From: Clostridiales bacterium
GTDB lineage: Bacteria > Bacillota > Clostridia > Lachnospirales > Lachnospiraceae
Assembly: GCA_020860565.1 (NCBI GenBank)
Contig: JAJBUA010000113.1
Coordinates: 1-33,988 of the forward strand
DNA length: 33,988 nt
Reading direction: 5' to 3'
The position numbers were made by a program, and so were the translations under genes. Of the stretch, positions 8,024 through 16,044 are shown piece by piece (the stretch's first letter is position 1; every line of letters begins with the position of its first letter). The notes beneath the pieces were generated by a model that had not been told where the DNA came from, did no database searches, and saw nothing but the letters and a program-made list of their open reading frames with translations.

Positions 8024-8356
8024 TCAGAATGAAAGGCCTCCGGTAAACTTCGCCATCGCCTGTGCGGAGTCTTCATCCATCTTGCGCAGCGCCTCATTCG
8101 CCGCCGCCACAATCAGGTCTTCCAGCATCTCGATATCATCCGGATCTACTACTTCCTCTGACAATTTCACAGACACCAGTTCCTTCTTGCCGGAAACCGT
8201 TACCGTAACCGCACCGCCGCCGGCAGCTGCTGAATATTCTTTTTCCTCCAGTGCCTTTGTTGTTTCCTCCATCTGACGCTGCATGCGCTGTGCCTGCTTC
8301 ATCAGGTTATTCATATTACCCGGCATACCGCCGGCAAATCCGCCTCGCTTGGCCAT
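8024..8356 (-). CDS. YbaB/EbfC-family nucleoid-associated protein
   Basis: The 110-residue protein has the family layout: a Gly-rich, disordered start ([28 protein letters not shown]), a central beta sheet ([44 protein letters not shown]) and a short helical tail. Family members bind DNA as dimers and are found almost invariably between dnaX and recR, as here. The start has a GGGAGGA site. The gene lies 66 bases after dnaX and abuts recR. Confidence 0.95.
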   Translation of the reverse strand: MAKRGGFAGGMPGNMNNLMKQAQRMQRQMEETTKALEEKEYSAAAGGGAVTVTVSGKKELVSVKLSEEVVDPDDIEMLEDLIVAAANEALRKMDEDSAQAMAKFTGGLSF

Positions 8357-8422
8357 GGTGAACTTCCTCCCAATTTTATTATTATCTCATCCTCCTGTGC
8401 AGCTGGGCACACGGAAAATGTT

Positions 8423-10021
8423 TTAATCCTCAATCGTGATCTCCGTATGGATCACCTGCTCTGCCTCTCCCTCGCACAGATACATCCTGCGCGCAATTTC
8501 TCCCGGTCCCCGCAGACGCACTTTAAAATTCATATCTTTCTGATATTTTTCCTTTACGTACTGTTCCAGCTGCCCCAGCACCGTCGGACGGCTTGCGATC
8601 TGAAAATTTCCCGCATTCTGGAACACAATACACAGACACTGCTCACCTCCCGGCTCCAGCTCCGATTCACGGAACGCCGGACGAATCGAACCTCCCAGAT
8701 CACGGATAATCACCGGCCAGTCCTTACGGATCTGCATCAGATCCTCATACTGCGCTTTGGGCAACATGACCTTCTCCGGCTGAGCTGCCTGTACCGGCGC
8801 TGCCTCTCCGGCCGCAGGCGCTGTCCGGACTGCCATCTGTTCCAGAAGCTCCGGCGTCACTGCCGGCGTTTCATCCAGCCGTTTCTCAAGATCGGTCAGC
8901 CTCTGCAGGATCGAATCCAGGTTTTCCTCCATCTGAGGCCTGGTCAGCTTAATCAGCGCGATCTCGATCAGAACCCGTTTCTGCGATGCGTAGCGAAGCT
9001 GATTGGAAAGATCAGAAAAAATCCGGATAAACCGCATCAGAGTATCCGTATCAACCAGCTTTGCTTCCTCACGCAGAAGTTTTAAATTGTCCTCCGACAT
9101 CTCAAGCAGTGTCTCCTCTTCATCTGCGGACTTTAAGACCAGCAGATTTCTCAGATACCAGATAAAATCCGCAACAAACTGTCCCAGATCCCGGCCCTGG
9201 ATGACCATTTCCTCCAGAATGCGGATACAATCCGTCGTCCTTTTGTCCAGTACTGCCCGCAGCAGATTGCTGAACACCGTTGAATCTACCGCGCCCAGTA
9301 CCTCCAGCGCATTTTCATATGTCAGTGTGGTTCCATAATGAAATGCCACACACTGTTCCAGCAGGCTCAGCGCGTCACGCATGGAACCATCCGCCATTTT
9401 CGCAATATACCGCAGCGCACGCTCTTCCACCGGGATCTGCTCTGCGTCGGTCAGTTCCTTCAGCCGCGCGCTCAGCGTCTCCAGGGAAATCCTTTTAAAA
9501 TCATATCTCTGGCAGCGCGACAGCACCGTAATCGGAATCTTATACACCTCGGTCGTAGCCAGAATAAAAATCACGTAAGACGGCGGTTCCTCCAGCGTTT
9601 TTAACAGCGCGTTAAAAGCACCGGAAGAAAGCATATGCACTTCATCGATAATATATACGCGATACTGCCCTTCCGTCGGCGGATACTGAACCTGCTCCCT
9701 GATCTCACGGATATTTTCCACACCGTTGTTTGAAGCTGCGTCAATCTCAATCACATTCATCGATCGTCCCGCCAGAATCGCCTGACATGCCGCGCACTCA
9801 TTGCACGGGCTGCCGTTCCTCGGATTCTCACAGTTTACCGCACGCGCATAGATCTTGGCAATACTGGTCTTTCCGGTACCCCTTGTCCCGCAGAAAAGAT
9901 ACGCGTGTCCGATGCGGCCGGAGGTTATTTGATTTTTCAGCGTCTGTACAATGGGGTCCTGCCCTTTTACATCTTCAAAAACGACAGGGCGCCATTTACG
10001 GTATAATGCCATATAGGACAT
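8423..10021 (-). CDS. dnaX: DNA polymerase III subunits gamma/tau
   Basis: The 532-residue protein is the clamp-loader ATPase. It has Walker A GTRGTGKT at 45-52, a zinc module formed by C64, C73, C76 and C79, Walker B IIDEVH at 124-129, and a sensor-1 region (FILATTEVYKIPITVLSRCQRYDF). The lid and collar domain III follow to about residue 370. The tail is a short, low-complexity linker plus ~110 residues of tau-type domain. The ribosome binding site is weak, but the first ATG gives MSYMALYRKWRP, the usual DnaX start. The gene begins 18 bases after the pfkA stop, so it is probably read through from pfkA as well as from any promoter nearer by. I saw no programmed-frameshift slippery site. Confidence 0.96.
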   Translation of the reverse strand: MSYMALYRKWRPVVFEDVKGQDPIVQTLKNQITSGRIGHAYLFCGTRGTGKTSIAKIYARAVNCENPRNGSPCNECAACQAILAGRSMNVIEIDAASNNGVENIREIREQVQYPPTEGQYRVYIIDEVHMLSSGAFNALLKTLEEPPSYVIFILATTEVYKIPITVLSRCQRYDFKRISLETLSARLKELTDAEQIPVEERALRYIAKMADGSMRDALSLLEQCVAFHYGTTLTYENALEVLGAVDSTVFSNLLRAVLDKRTTDCIRILEEMVIQGRDLGQFVADFIWYLRNLLVLKSADEEETLLEMSEDNLKLLREEAKLVDTDTLMRFIRIFSDLSNQLRYASQKRVLIEIALIKLTRPQMEENLDSILQRLTDLEKRLDETPAVTPELLEQMAVRTAPAAGEAAPVQAAQPEKVMLPKAQYEDLMQIRKDWPVIIRDLGGSIRPAFRESELEPGGEQCLCIVFQNAGNFQIASRPTVLGQLEQYVKEKYQKDMNFKVRLRGPGEIARRMYLCEGEAEQVIHTEITIED

Positions 10022-10039
10022 GAATGATCTACTTCTTTC

Positions 10040-11116
10040 TTATTCATCACCAAAGCTGATCCCCACCATCTTGGCCTGCTTCACGATCAGGCTGTCCGGA
10101 TCAACGGTCTTTAATTTATTTGCGATCTCCACCAGCGGAATATTCTGTGTCTCATAATTCTTCCAGATTACCATATTACCATATTTCTTTTCACGGATCA
10201 GGGCCGCCGCCGCCGCGCCCAGACGGGTCGAGAAAACACGGTCATACGCACACGGTTCACCGCCCCGCTGCATATGTCCCGGAACCGTCACGCGAACCTC
10301 CTGTCCGGTCCGTTCCGTAATCTTTGCACCGATCTCATAAGCCACCGACGGATACTGCATGCCGGTTTCTTTCTTCTTTTTCAGCTCGGTTTTGCTCAAT
10401 GCCGCGTCCTCCTGAGAAATCGCACCCTCCGCGACCGCTATGATCGAGAAGCTCTTGCCTTCCCTCGTCCGCTCCTTTAATGCCCGGATTACAACATCAA
10501 TATCATAAGGAATCTCCGGAATCAGGATAATGTCCGCGCCGCCGGCCATGCCCGCATATAACGGCAGCCAGCCGACCTTATGTCCCATAATCTCAACAAT
10601 AAAGACACGTCCATGAGATGCCGCAGTCGTATGAATGCAGTCAATCGCGTTTGTGGCGATCTCCAGCGCACTGTGGAAGCCAAACGTAAGATCTGTTCCA
10701 TACAGATCATTGTCGATCGTCTTGGGAAGGGATATGATATTCAATCCTTCCTTACTCAGAAGATTGGCCGTTTTCTGGCTGCCGTTGCCGCCCAGGATGA
10801 CCAGGCACTCCAGCTTCAGCTTCCGGTAGGTATTTTTCATCGCTTCTACTTTATCAAGTCCATTTTCATCCGGCACCCGCATTAACTTATACGGCTGTCT
10901 GGATGTACCAAGGATCGTACCGCCCTTTGTCAGGATCCCGGAAAAGTCTGACGGTTTCAGGATCCGATAATCCGCGTAAATCAATCCCCTGTAACCATCC
11001 TCAAAACCAATGATCTCCATATCATCATACATTTTATACAGAGCCTTCGCCACTCCGCGCATCGTTGCGTTTAACGCCTGGCAGTCGCCGCCGCTGGTCA
11101 AAAATCCTACTCTCAT
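10040..11116 (-). CDS. pfkA: 6-phosphofructokinase (group III-like)
   Basis: The 358-residue enzyme phosphorylates fructose 6-phosphate in glycolysis. It has the N-terminal phosphate loop as TSGGDCQALNA, where classical ATP enzymes have GGDAPGMNA, then GGNGS (109-113) and PKTIDND (131-137), with catalytic D135 and D137. The glycine of GGNGS corresponds to E. coli G104, normally linked to ATP use. The lysine of PKTIDND corresponds to position 124, where ATP enzymes have Gly and PPi enzymes have Lys. This combination is typical of the mixed group III enzymes; ATP is the likelier donor but not certain. It has its own promoter and lies between ffs and dnaX, an insertion compared with the tadA-ffs-dnaX order of Bacillus. 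Confidence 0.92.
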   Translation of the reverse strand: MRVGFLTSGGDCQALNATMRGVAKALYKMYDDMEIIGFEDGYRGLIYADYRILKPSDFSGILTKGGTILGTSRQPYKLMRVPDENGLDKVEAMKNTYRKLKLECLVILGGNGSQKTANLLSKEGLNIISLPKTIDNDLYGTDLTFGFHSALEIATNAIDCIHTTAASHGRVFIVEIMGHKVGWLPLYAGMAGGADIILIPEIPYDIDVVIRALKERTREGKSFSIIAVAEGAISQEDAALSKTELKKKKETGMQYPSVAYEIGAKITERTGQEVRVTVPGHMQRGGEPCAYDRVFSTRLGAAAAALIREKKYGNMVIWKNYETQNIPLVEIANKLKTVDPDSLIVKQAKMVGISFGDE

Positions 11117-11204
11117 TGACGTTTCGTCCTTTCTTTATCAGATATTGCCCATTTTCCTGCATCAGAACCGATTTCCGGCGTCTGATTCTTCACATTCCGG
11201 TCAT

Positions 11205-11234
11205 ATTATAATACACCCGCTTTGCTTTTGTCCA
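11205..11234 (-). promoter_or_regulatory. Promoter of pfkA (and probably dnaX operon)
   Basis: On the minus strand TGGACA (11229-11234) and TATAAT (11205-11210) are separated by 18 bases. The start codon of pfkA follows about 90 bases downstream with an AAAGGA site. The next gene, dnaX, lies 18 bases after pfkA. Confidence 0.6.
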
Positions 11235-11267
11235 TAACTTTCCGGATTAACAGTAATTCAGATAATT

Positions 11268-11296
11268 AAAAAAAGTGCCCATAAGGCACTTTTTTT
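11268..11296 (-). terminator. Intrinsic terminator after SRP RNA
   Basis: AGTGCC and GGCACT, flanked by runs of seven A and seven T, form a symmetrical hairpin directly after the SRP RNA 3' end. The T-run on the minus strand fits termination of ffs. The symmetry means it could also work on the other strand. Confidence 0.85.
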
Positions 11297-11298
11297 AA

Positions 11299-11565
11299 AT
11301 CCGTGCATCCCGCTTTGAAAACGGCTCACAGGCGTTACCCTGGCAGCCGGCTCGGTTCAGGCACCCTCACGTCACACAAAGGATCCCACTTAGTGCTGCT
11401 GCATTCCTGCCCTGACACGGTTCATGAGGCTCTGTTGCGTAAGACCCAAACGTCATCACTGCTTACCAGGGGCAGCCCCACAAGACCGGATCCGGGGCGG
11501 GATATCACCCCTGCTGGAGCGGATTGCAGGTACAGGGCACCGCTATCTCCCCGGCTGCACGGAAA
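11299..11565 (-). ncRNA. ffs: Signal recognition particle RNA, large (6S/scRNA) type
   Basis: The RNA on the minus strand has the universally conserved domain IV: GTGTCAGG, then GCA-GGAA-TGC, then AGCAGCACTAAG. The GGAA tetraloop is at 11404-11407; the usual TCC/GGA closing pairs are replaced by GCA/TGC, a compensated change. The 5' CCGTGCA (near 11562) pairs with the 3' TGCACGG (near 11301), closing a molecule of about 265 nt. The upstream TGTACCTGCAATCCGCT resembles the Alu-domain part of Bacillus scRNA. The RNA binds Ffh and directs secretory and membrane proteins to FtsY/SecYEG. The predicted start lies ~65 bases before the mature 5' end, implying 5' processing as in Bacillus. Position after tadA matches Firmicute order. 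Confidence 0.95.
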
Positions 11566-11636
11566 CTTTATGACGTATGACTTATGGCGTCTCTCTGAAA
11601 TTATTTACATCAAAATAATCCTTGAAACGCTTTTAC

Positions 11637-11665
11637 AGTATACATGAGGCGCTTTGTTTTGTCAA
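11637..11665 (-). promoter_or_regulatory. Promoter of SRP RNA
   Basis: On the minus strand a perfect TTGACA (11660-11665) is spaced 17 bases from TATACT (11637-11642). This near-consensus strength suits a highly expressed stable RNA. Confidence 0.85.
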
Positions 11666-11675
11666 GCCACCGATT

Positions 11676-12149
11676 TTACTCATCCTTCTGCCGTTTTCTC
11701 AGCTCCCGGAAAAAATCTCTGAGCATAGCCGAGCACGTCTCCCCTAAGATCCCAATCTCCGTTTCCGCCTGATGATTAAACCTGTCCTCATGCAGCAAAT
11801 CCAGAACGGAACCGGCACAGCCGGCCTTGGGATTCATGCAGCCGATCACCACTCTGGGGATCCTCGCCTGGACTATCGCTCCGGCACACATCGGACACGG
11901 CTCGAGCGTCACATACATCGTACAATCCTCCAGCCGCCAGTCCCCCAGCGCACGGCAGGCTTTGCGTATCGCAATGATCTCCGCGTGCGCCAGCACCGTA
12001 TGATCCTTCATGCGGCGGTTATAACCGCGGCCGATGATCTTATCCTGATACACGATCACACAGCCAATCGGCACATCACCGAGCGCCGCAGCTTTCTTCG
12101 CCTGGCGGATCGCTTCTTTCATGTATTTTTCTTCAGTTGTCATCGGCAT
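11676..12149 (-). CDS. tadA: tRNA-specific adenosine-34 deaminase
   Basis: The 157-residue enzyme converts A34 to inosine in the anticodon of tRNA-Arg(ACG). The zinc/catalytic motifs are H55-A-E57 (AHAEIIA) and P-C85-P-M-C88. The segment GDVPIGCVIV and the C-terminal helix ending FFRELRKRQ are typical of TadA rather than of other CDA-fold deaminases. The start at 12149 has GGAG 8 bases upstream; a second ATG two codons later is possible. It follows the unknown gene at 12163-13185 by 13 bases and precedes ffs, the conserved Firmicute arrangement. Confidence 0.94.
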   Translation of the reverse strand: MPMTTEEKYMKEAIRQAKKAAALGDVPIGCVIVYQDKIIGRGYNRRMKDHTVLAHAEIIAIRKACRALGDWRLEDCTMYVTLEPCPMCAGAIVQARIPRVVIGCMNPKAGCAGSVLDLLHEDRFNHQAETEIGILGETCSAMLRDFFRELRKRQKDE

Positions 12150-12162
12150 CGATCGTTCTCCA

Positions 12163-13185
12163 TTATAAATGTATTAAAGTATACCAGTATCCAAAATTCC
12201 CATCCGCGTCCGGCTGTTTTTTCGCCGACACAAAATAAGGGAAGCCAAACATTGCTGCCATATTTTTCTCATTACTGTAACAACGCCCCGGTACTCCCAG
12301 CAGATAGCGGGATTCTCCGGGCAGATCCTCCAGACGTGCCAGAATCAGATGGCGATAATGATAATATCCGTGCAGCAGGAAGCTGTTATTGCCATAGATC
12401 CAGATATCCCTCGGCAAAAGGCCGATGTCCTGCGGCTTTATTGAAAGGATCTCGCAGCCTTTGTCATAATCAAAAGCAAGAACCTTCGCGTACTCACGCT
12501 GCATCCGCTTCCATAAGCGATTTTCCTGTGACCGGATGGTCGACGATTCCTCCGCAATCGGCTGACCGGCCATAGATGCCGTTTCTTCCTTTACCGGATT
12601 TTCTGCAGCCGGTTTCCGCACAGGCACTCCTTCCGCTGCCGAATCCTCGTCCCATGGCGCAACATCCTTTAATGCTTCTTCCTCTCTCCGCAGATCCTTC
12701 TCAATTTGCGCTGAGATTGGCAGCTGCTCCGGAGAAACTGCTTTTTCTCCGGCAGCATTTTCGCGAGCTGCTTCTTTTTTACGCGCATTCGCAGATGTCA
12801 CTTCGGCCAGATCAATTTCCGCCGCATGTGTCACCGAATCCTCCCAGATGGTAGTATAGCATTTCCACGAATTTTCAACATCATGAATCGTCAGTCCATG
12901 GCACATTTCCATGCGATGGCCGCCGCCATCAATGTTCTGTGCGTTCAGCGTTGTCCGAAACTCTCCGCTGCCGCCGCGGATAAAGATCTTTCCGATGCAG
13001 ATTTCTCTGTCTCCTGACAGCAGATAGACTCCGATATCATTGCCGCCAAGATAAACCCGGCGCACATTCGCATAGATCCGGCACTGGCCGTTTCGTACCT
13101 CGATCCTGGCATAACCGGTATTCGCCCCTTTTACACCGCCTTCGTATGCATAAAGATAAGAGATCAGCCTCCGATAATCCGACAT
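12163..13185 (-). CDS. Uncharacterised protein with conserved N- and C-terminal domains
   Basis: I do not recognise a functional family; the style is that of a Lachnospiraceae-type conserved hypothetical. The ATG at 13185 (MSDYRRLISYLYAYEGG) is preferred over a GTG three codons earlier because GAGGTG lies just upstream. Residues ~1-115 look like a beta-rich domain (YARIEVRNGQCRIYANVRRVYLGG … VYLLSGDREICIGKIFIRGGSG). Residues ~120-230 are a Glu/Ala/Pro-rich, probably disordered linker. Residues ~230-340 are a second compact domain with many aromatics (FLLHGYYHYRHLILARL, LLGVPGRCYSNEKNMAAMFGFPYF). No signal peptide or membrane span is seen, and no catalytic motif is obvious. It lies between rsmA and tadA on the same strand. 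Confidence 0.65.
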   Translation of the reverse strand: MSDYRRLISYLYAYEGGVKGANTGYARIEVRNGQCRIYANVRRVYLGGNDIGVYLLSGDREICIGKIFIRGGSGEFRTTLNAQNIDGGGHRMEMCHGLTIHDVENSWKCYTTIWEDSVTHAAEIDLAEVTSANARKKEAARENAAGEKAVSPEQLPISAQIEKDLRREEEALKDVAPWDEDSAAEGVPVRKPAAENPVKEETASMAGQPIAEESSTIRSQENRLWKRMQREYAKVLAFDYDKGCEILSIKPQDIGLLPRDIWIYGNNSFLLHGYYHYRHLILARLEDLPGESRYLLGVPGRCYSNEKNMAAMFGFPYFVSAKKQPDADGNFGYWYTLIHL

Positions 13186-13282
13186 ACCTATCACCTCTGG
13201 TATGTATTCTATGCGCCAAACGATCTCTTATATGACATCAAGATATCAGAATCGAGGATTTTATGAATTATTTAGAACGATT

Positions 13283-14188
13283 TTATTTGCAGCTGACCAC
13301 CTGCGTATCCCCGTTTTTCTTATCTGCGCCTGCCAGGGCGTCCGCCAGCCGCGCAAACTGCTCCAGCGTCAATGTTTCTCCACGAACATTCGACGACAAA
13401 CCAATGCTCTCAATCGCAGCAACGATCTCATCTCGTGAAAACGAAATATCAGCGGAATTGTTCAGCCCATTTTGCAAAGTCTTGCGCCGCTGCTGGAAAG
13501 AGGCTCGAATCAGCCGAAACATCAATTCCGTATCTTGCGCCCTCACCGGCGGTTTCTGATATCTGGTCAGCCGGATCACCGCGGAGCCCACCTTCGGTCT
13601 CGGAATAAAGCAATTGGGAGGGACATTCGCAACAATGTACGGCTCCGCATAATACTGCACCGCCAGCGACAATGCGCCATAATCCTTGCCTCCCGGTCCG
13701 GCCTGTATCCGCTCCGCCACTTCTTTCTGGATCATTACCGTAATATTATCCACCGGCATCTCTTTTTCCAGCAGTCCCATGATAACCGGTGTCGTGATAT
13801 AGTACGGCAGATTCGCCGCTACCTTGAGCGGGCGGCCGCCATGATAACGCTCTGCCAGTTCCCGGATATCAACTTTGAGAATGTCGTCGTGAATGATGAC
13901 AGCATTGTCATAATCTTTCAGAGTCTCGTGCAAAATCGGGATCAGCCGGTCGTCAATCTCCACTGCGATCACCAGCCCGGCAGCCTGTGCCAGATACTGC
14001 GTCATCGTGCCGATTCCCGGCCCGATCTCCAGCACCACATCGTCCTTTGTGACATTGGCCGCACGGATAATCTTATCCAGCACATGCGTATCGATCAGGA
14101 AATTCTGACCGAAACGTTTTAAAAAATTAAATTCATATTTCTGGATAATTTCTATGGTATTTTTCGGATTGCCGAGTGTTGGCTCCAT
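13283..14188 (-). CDS. rsmA: 16S rRNA dimethyladenosine transferase RsmA/KsgA
   Basis: The 301-residue enzyme dimethylates A1518 and A1519 of 16S rRNA late in 30S assembly. It has the family start (FNFLKRFGQNFLID), the SAM motif VLEIGPGIGTMTQYLA, the acidic VIAVEIDDRL and the catalytic NLPYYIT motif (KVAANLPYYITTPV). The C-terminal helical domain follows, with RPKVGSAVIRL. The AGGAG site precedes the ATG. In Bacillus the RNase M5 gene rnmV sits between tatD and ksgA; here those two genes are 103 bases apart and rnmV is absent. Confidence 0.96.
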   Translation of the reverse strand: MEPTLGNPKNTIEIIQKYEFNFLKRFGQNFLIDTHVLDKIIRAANVTKDDVVLEIGPGIGTMTQYLAQAAGLVIAVEIDDRLIPILHETLKDYDNAVIIHDDILKVDIRELAERYHGGRPLKVAANLPYYITTPVIMGLLEKEMPVDNITVMIQKEVAERIQAGPGGKDYGALSLAVQYYAEPYIVANVPPNCFIPRPKVGSAVIRLTRYQKPPVRAQDTELMFRLIRASFQQRRKTLQNGLNNSADISFSRDEIVAAIESIGLSSNVRGETLTLEQFARLADALAGADKKNGDTQVVSCK

Positions 14189-14291
14189 GCCATGATCTCC
14201 TTTTTCCTGTTTTCTTACTCAAAAATATTTTATGTTCTTTCCTTTCCCATCCTGTCAGGCCCGAAAGCAAAGAATCATCAATCAATCAGGG

Positions 14292-15056
14292 TTACGACAG
14301 TCGGTACAGACATCTTGCATTGGCTTCCGTAATCGCGACAACCTGTTCCGGCATGATCCCCTTGATCTCACTCACTGCCTGTACAACATACGGCAGATAC
14401 AAAGAAGAGTTCCGCTTGCCGCGATACGGTACCGGTGCCAGATAGGGACAATCTGTCTCCAGAACCATCTGTTCCATCGGCATAAACTGAACCACTTCTT
14501 TTAATTTCCTCGCATTCTTAAACGTCAGCACACCGCCAATCCCCAGATAATATCCCATTTTAAGATATTCTCTGGCCAGTTCCACGCCATAGGAAAAGCA
14601 GTGAATCACACCCCCCAGATCCCGGCCGTGCTCTTTCATGATCTCCAGAGTATCCTGCGCGGCATCGCGGCTGTGGATAATCACCGGCAGATTTACCTCT
14701 CCGGCCAGTTCGAGCTGCCGTATGAACCATTTTTTCTGAAGCTCCCGATCCGGCTCCGGCCAATAGTAATCCAGACCGATCTCCCCGATCGCGACGATCC
14801 GTTCTCTGCCGGATACCTCCCGCAGCCAAACGATCCCGTCCTCATCAAGCTCTTCTGTCTCACTCGGATGCACCCCGACCGCGCCATAGAAAAAAGGATA
14901 TTTCTCAACCAGCTCCAACGTCGTCCGCGTGGAGGCCAGACTGGAACCCACGTTCACCACATGGCCGATTCCCCGTTCCATGAGGCCCGCCACCAGCTCA
15001 TCGCGGTCACTGTCAAATGCCTCGTCGTCATAATGGGCATGCGTATCAAATATCAT
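14292..15056 (-). CDS. tatD: TatD-family metal-dependent deoxyribonuclease
   Basis: The 254-residue TIM-barrel protein starts MIFDTHAHYDDEAFDSDRDEL with the HxH metal pair. It continues with GAVGVHPSE, AIGEIGLDYYWPE, LPVIIHSRDAAQDTLEIMKE, GVIHCFSYG, and the C-terminal ETDCPYLAPVPYRGKRNSS, all TatD signatures. Family members are 3'-5' exonucleases or AP endonucleases linked to DNA repair. The start has a GGAGGG site. It lies in the metG-tatD-rsmA neighbourhood, separated from traX by about 200 bases in which I see no gene or clear terminator. Confidence 0.94.
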   Translation of the reverse strand: MIFDTHAHYDDEAFDSDRDELVAGLMERGIGHVVNVGSSLASTRTTLELVEKYPFFYGAVGVHPSETEELDEDGIVWLREVSGRERIVAIGEIGLDYYWPEPDRELQKKWFIRQLELAGEVNLPVIIHSRDAAQDTLEIMKEHGRDLGGVIHCFSYGVELAREYLKMGYYLGIGGVLTFKNARKLKEVVQFMPMEQMVLETDCPYLAPVPYRGKRNSSLYLPYVVQAVSEIKGIMPEQVVAITEANARCLYRLS

Positions 15057-15260
15057 TCTGCATTTCCCTCCATAAACCTACACTTCCGTTTCTCAGATAC
15101 TTATCAGAATCCTCACAGGAAGCAGATATGTGCGCTGTCAATGCGTACCGCCACACATATAAAAGCACTCAAATGTCCGTACATCCTCGCACGCCCTGAG
15201 GAGCCTGCACATCTCAGGCATGCAGTCCGCGCAGCTTCCCTGCAGCATATCTGCATAAAA

Positions 15261-16040
15261 TCACGCAATCAATATCCGACAATAAATCTCCCACAAAATC
15301 AACAGATGCACCGGATAAACAAGATAGACCGCCCACCGCAGCATCTTGTCACGACGAACGGGCACTCTCGCACAAACCGCATGTTCTCCTCCGCAATCCT
15401 GCAAATAATACAGGAAAAGAAATGCTGCCGCATATCCGATCATAAACACCGGCGGCAGCAGGATCCCCCATACCATTGCTGACCAGAGAAATCCCATTAT
15501 GCACTGACGTTTCCGGTCTGCGCGCGTATGATAAAGGAGGACAATCAAAACCACTCCCTCCCAGCTATAATCCGAGCGGATCACCAGCGCAGCCACACAG
15601 GCCGCTGCTGTCGCTGCCATTATCGCCGCATACCAGCTCCCGGCGCCAGATCCGATGCGCCTCATCCTGCCCTGCAGGAAATCACCTCCGCGCAGCGCCA
15701 GCAACCCCAGAAGCAGCGTAAACACTGTATTCTGATATTCCCACTGCACTCCCCATCTGCCAAACGCAACCCAGTCAAACGGCAGTTCCGAGATCAAAGC
15801 CAGCAAAAGCAGTCTTACTGCGTACTTTCGCCAGTTCCTCGTCCTCGCATACCCTTCTGCGATCAGCCAGGCAAAAATGGGGAATGCCATTCTCCCCAGG
15901 ACACGCAGTCCGGTAACAATGGCATTCCATCTCTCGTAAGCGTTACAGCCGACAGGTAGTCCGCTCATGATCCCGTACCCGATCAAAAGCAGGGCAGCGT
16001 GATCCGCGATCATGCTGATAACCGCAATCAGCCTCAGCAT
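15261..16040 (-). CDS. TraX-family integral membrane protein
   Basis: The 259-residue protein has about seven to eight membrane spans. It carries the TraX-family signature around residues 45-95 (RVLGRMAFPIFAWLIAEGYARTRNWRKYAVRLLLLALISELPFDW). In F-plasmid transfer TraX acetylates pilin, but chromosomal members in Clostridia are not in conjugation loci and probably acylate other surface molecules; that is inference. Its ATG lies 4 bases after the metG stop codon without a strong ribosome binding site, so it is probably translated by coupling to metG. Confidence 0.82.
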   Translation of the reverse strand: MLRLIAVISMIADHAALLLIGYGIMSGLPVGCNAYERWNAIVTGLRVLGRMAFPIFAWLIAEGYARTRNWRKYAVRLLLLALISELPFDWVAFGRWGVQWEYQNTVFTLLLGLLALRGGDFLQGRMRRIGSGAGSWYAAIMAATAAACVAALVIRSDYSWEGVVLIVLLYHTRADRKRQCIMGFLWSAMVWGILLPPVFMIGYAAAFLFLYYLQDCGGEHAVCARVPVRRDKMLRWAVYLVYPVHLLILWEIYCRILIA

Positions 16041-16044
16041 CGGA

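Noticed and set aside
8024-8112. Extended recR start at 8112
   Set aside because: It would overlap ybaB by about 90 bases and add an Arg-rich stretch foreign to RecR; the ATG at 8022 gives the normal length and N-terminus.
15057-15260. Small gene or RNA between tatD and traX
   Set aside because: Only short frames without ribosome binding sites and no stable hairpin with T-run were found.
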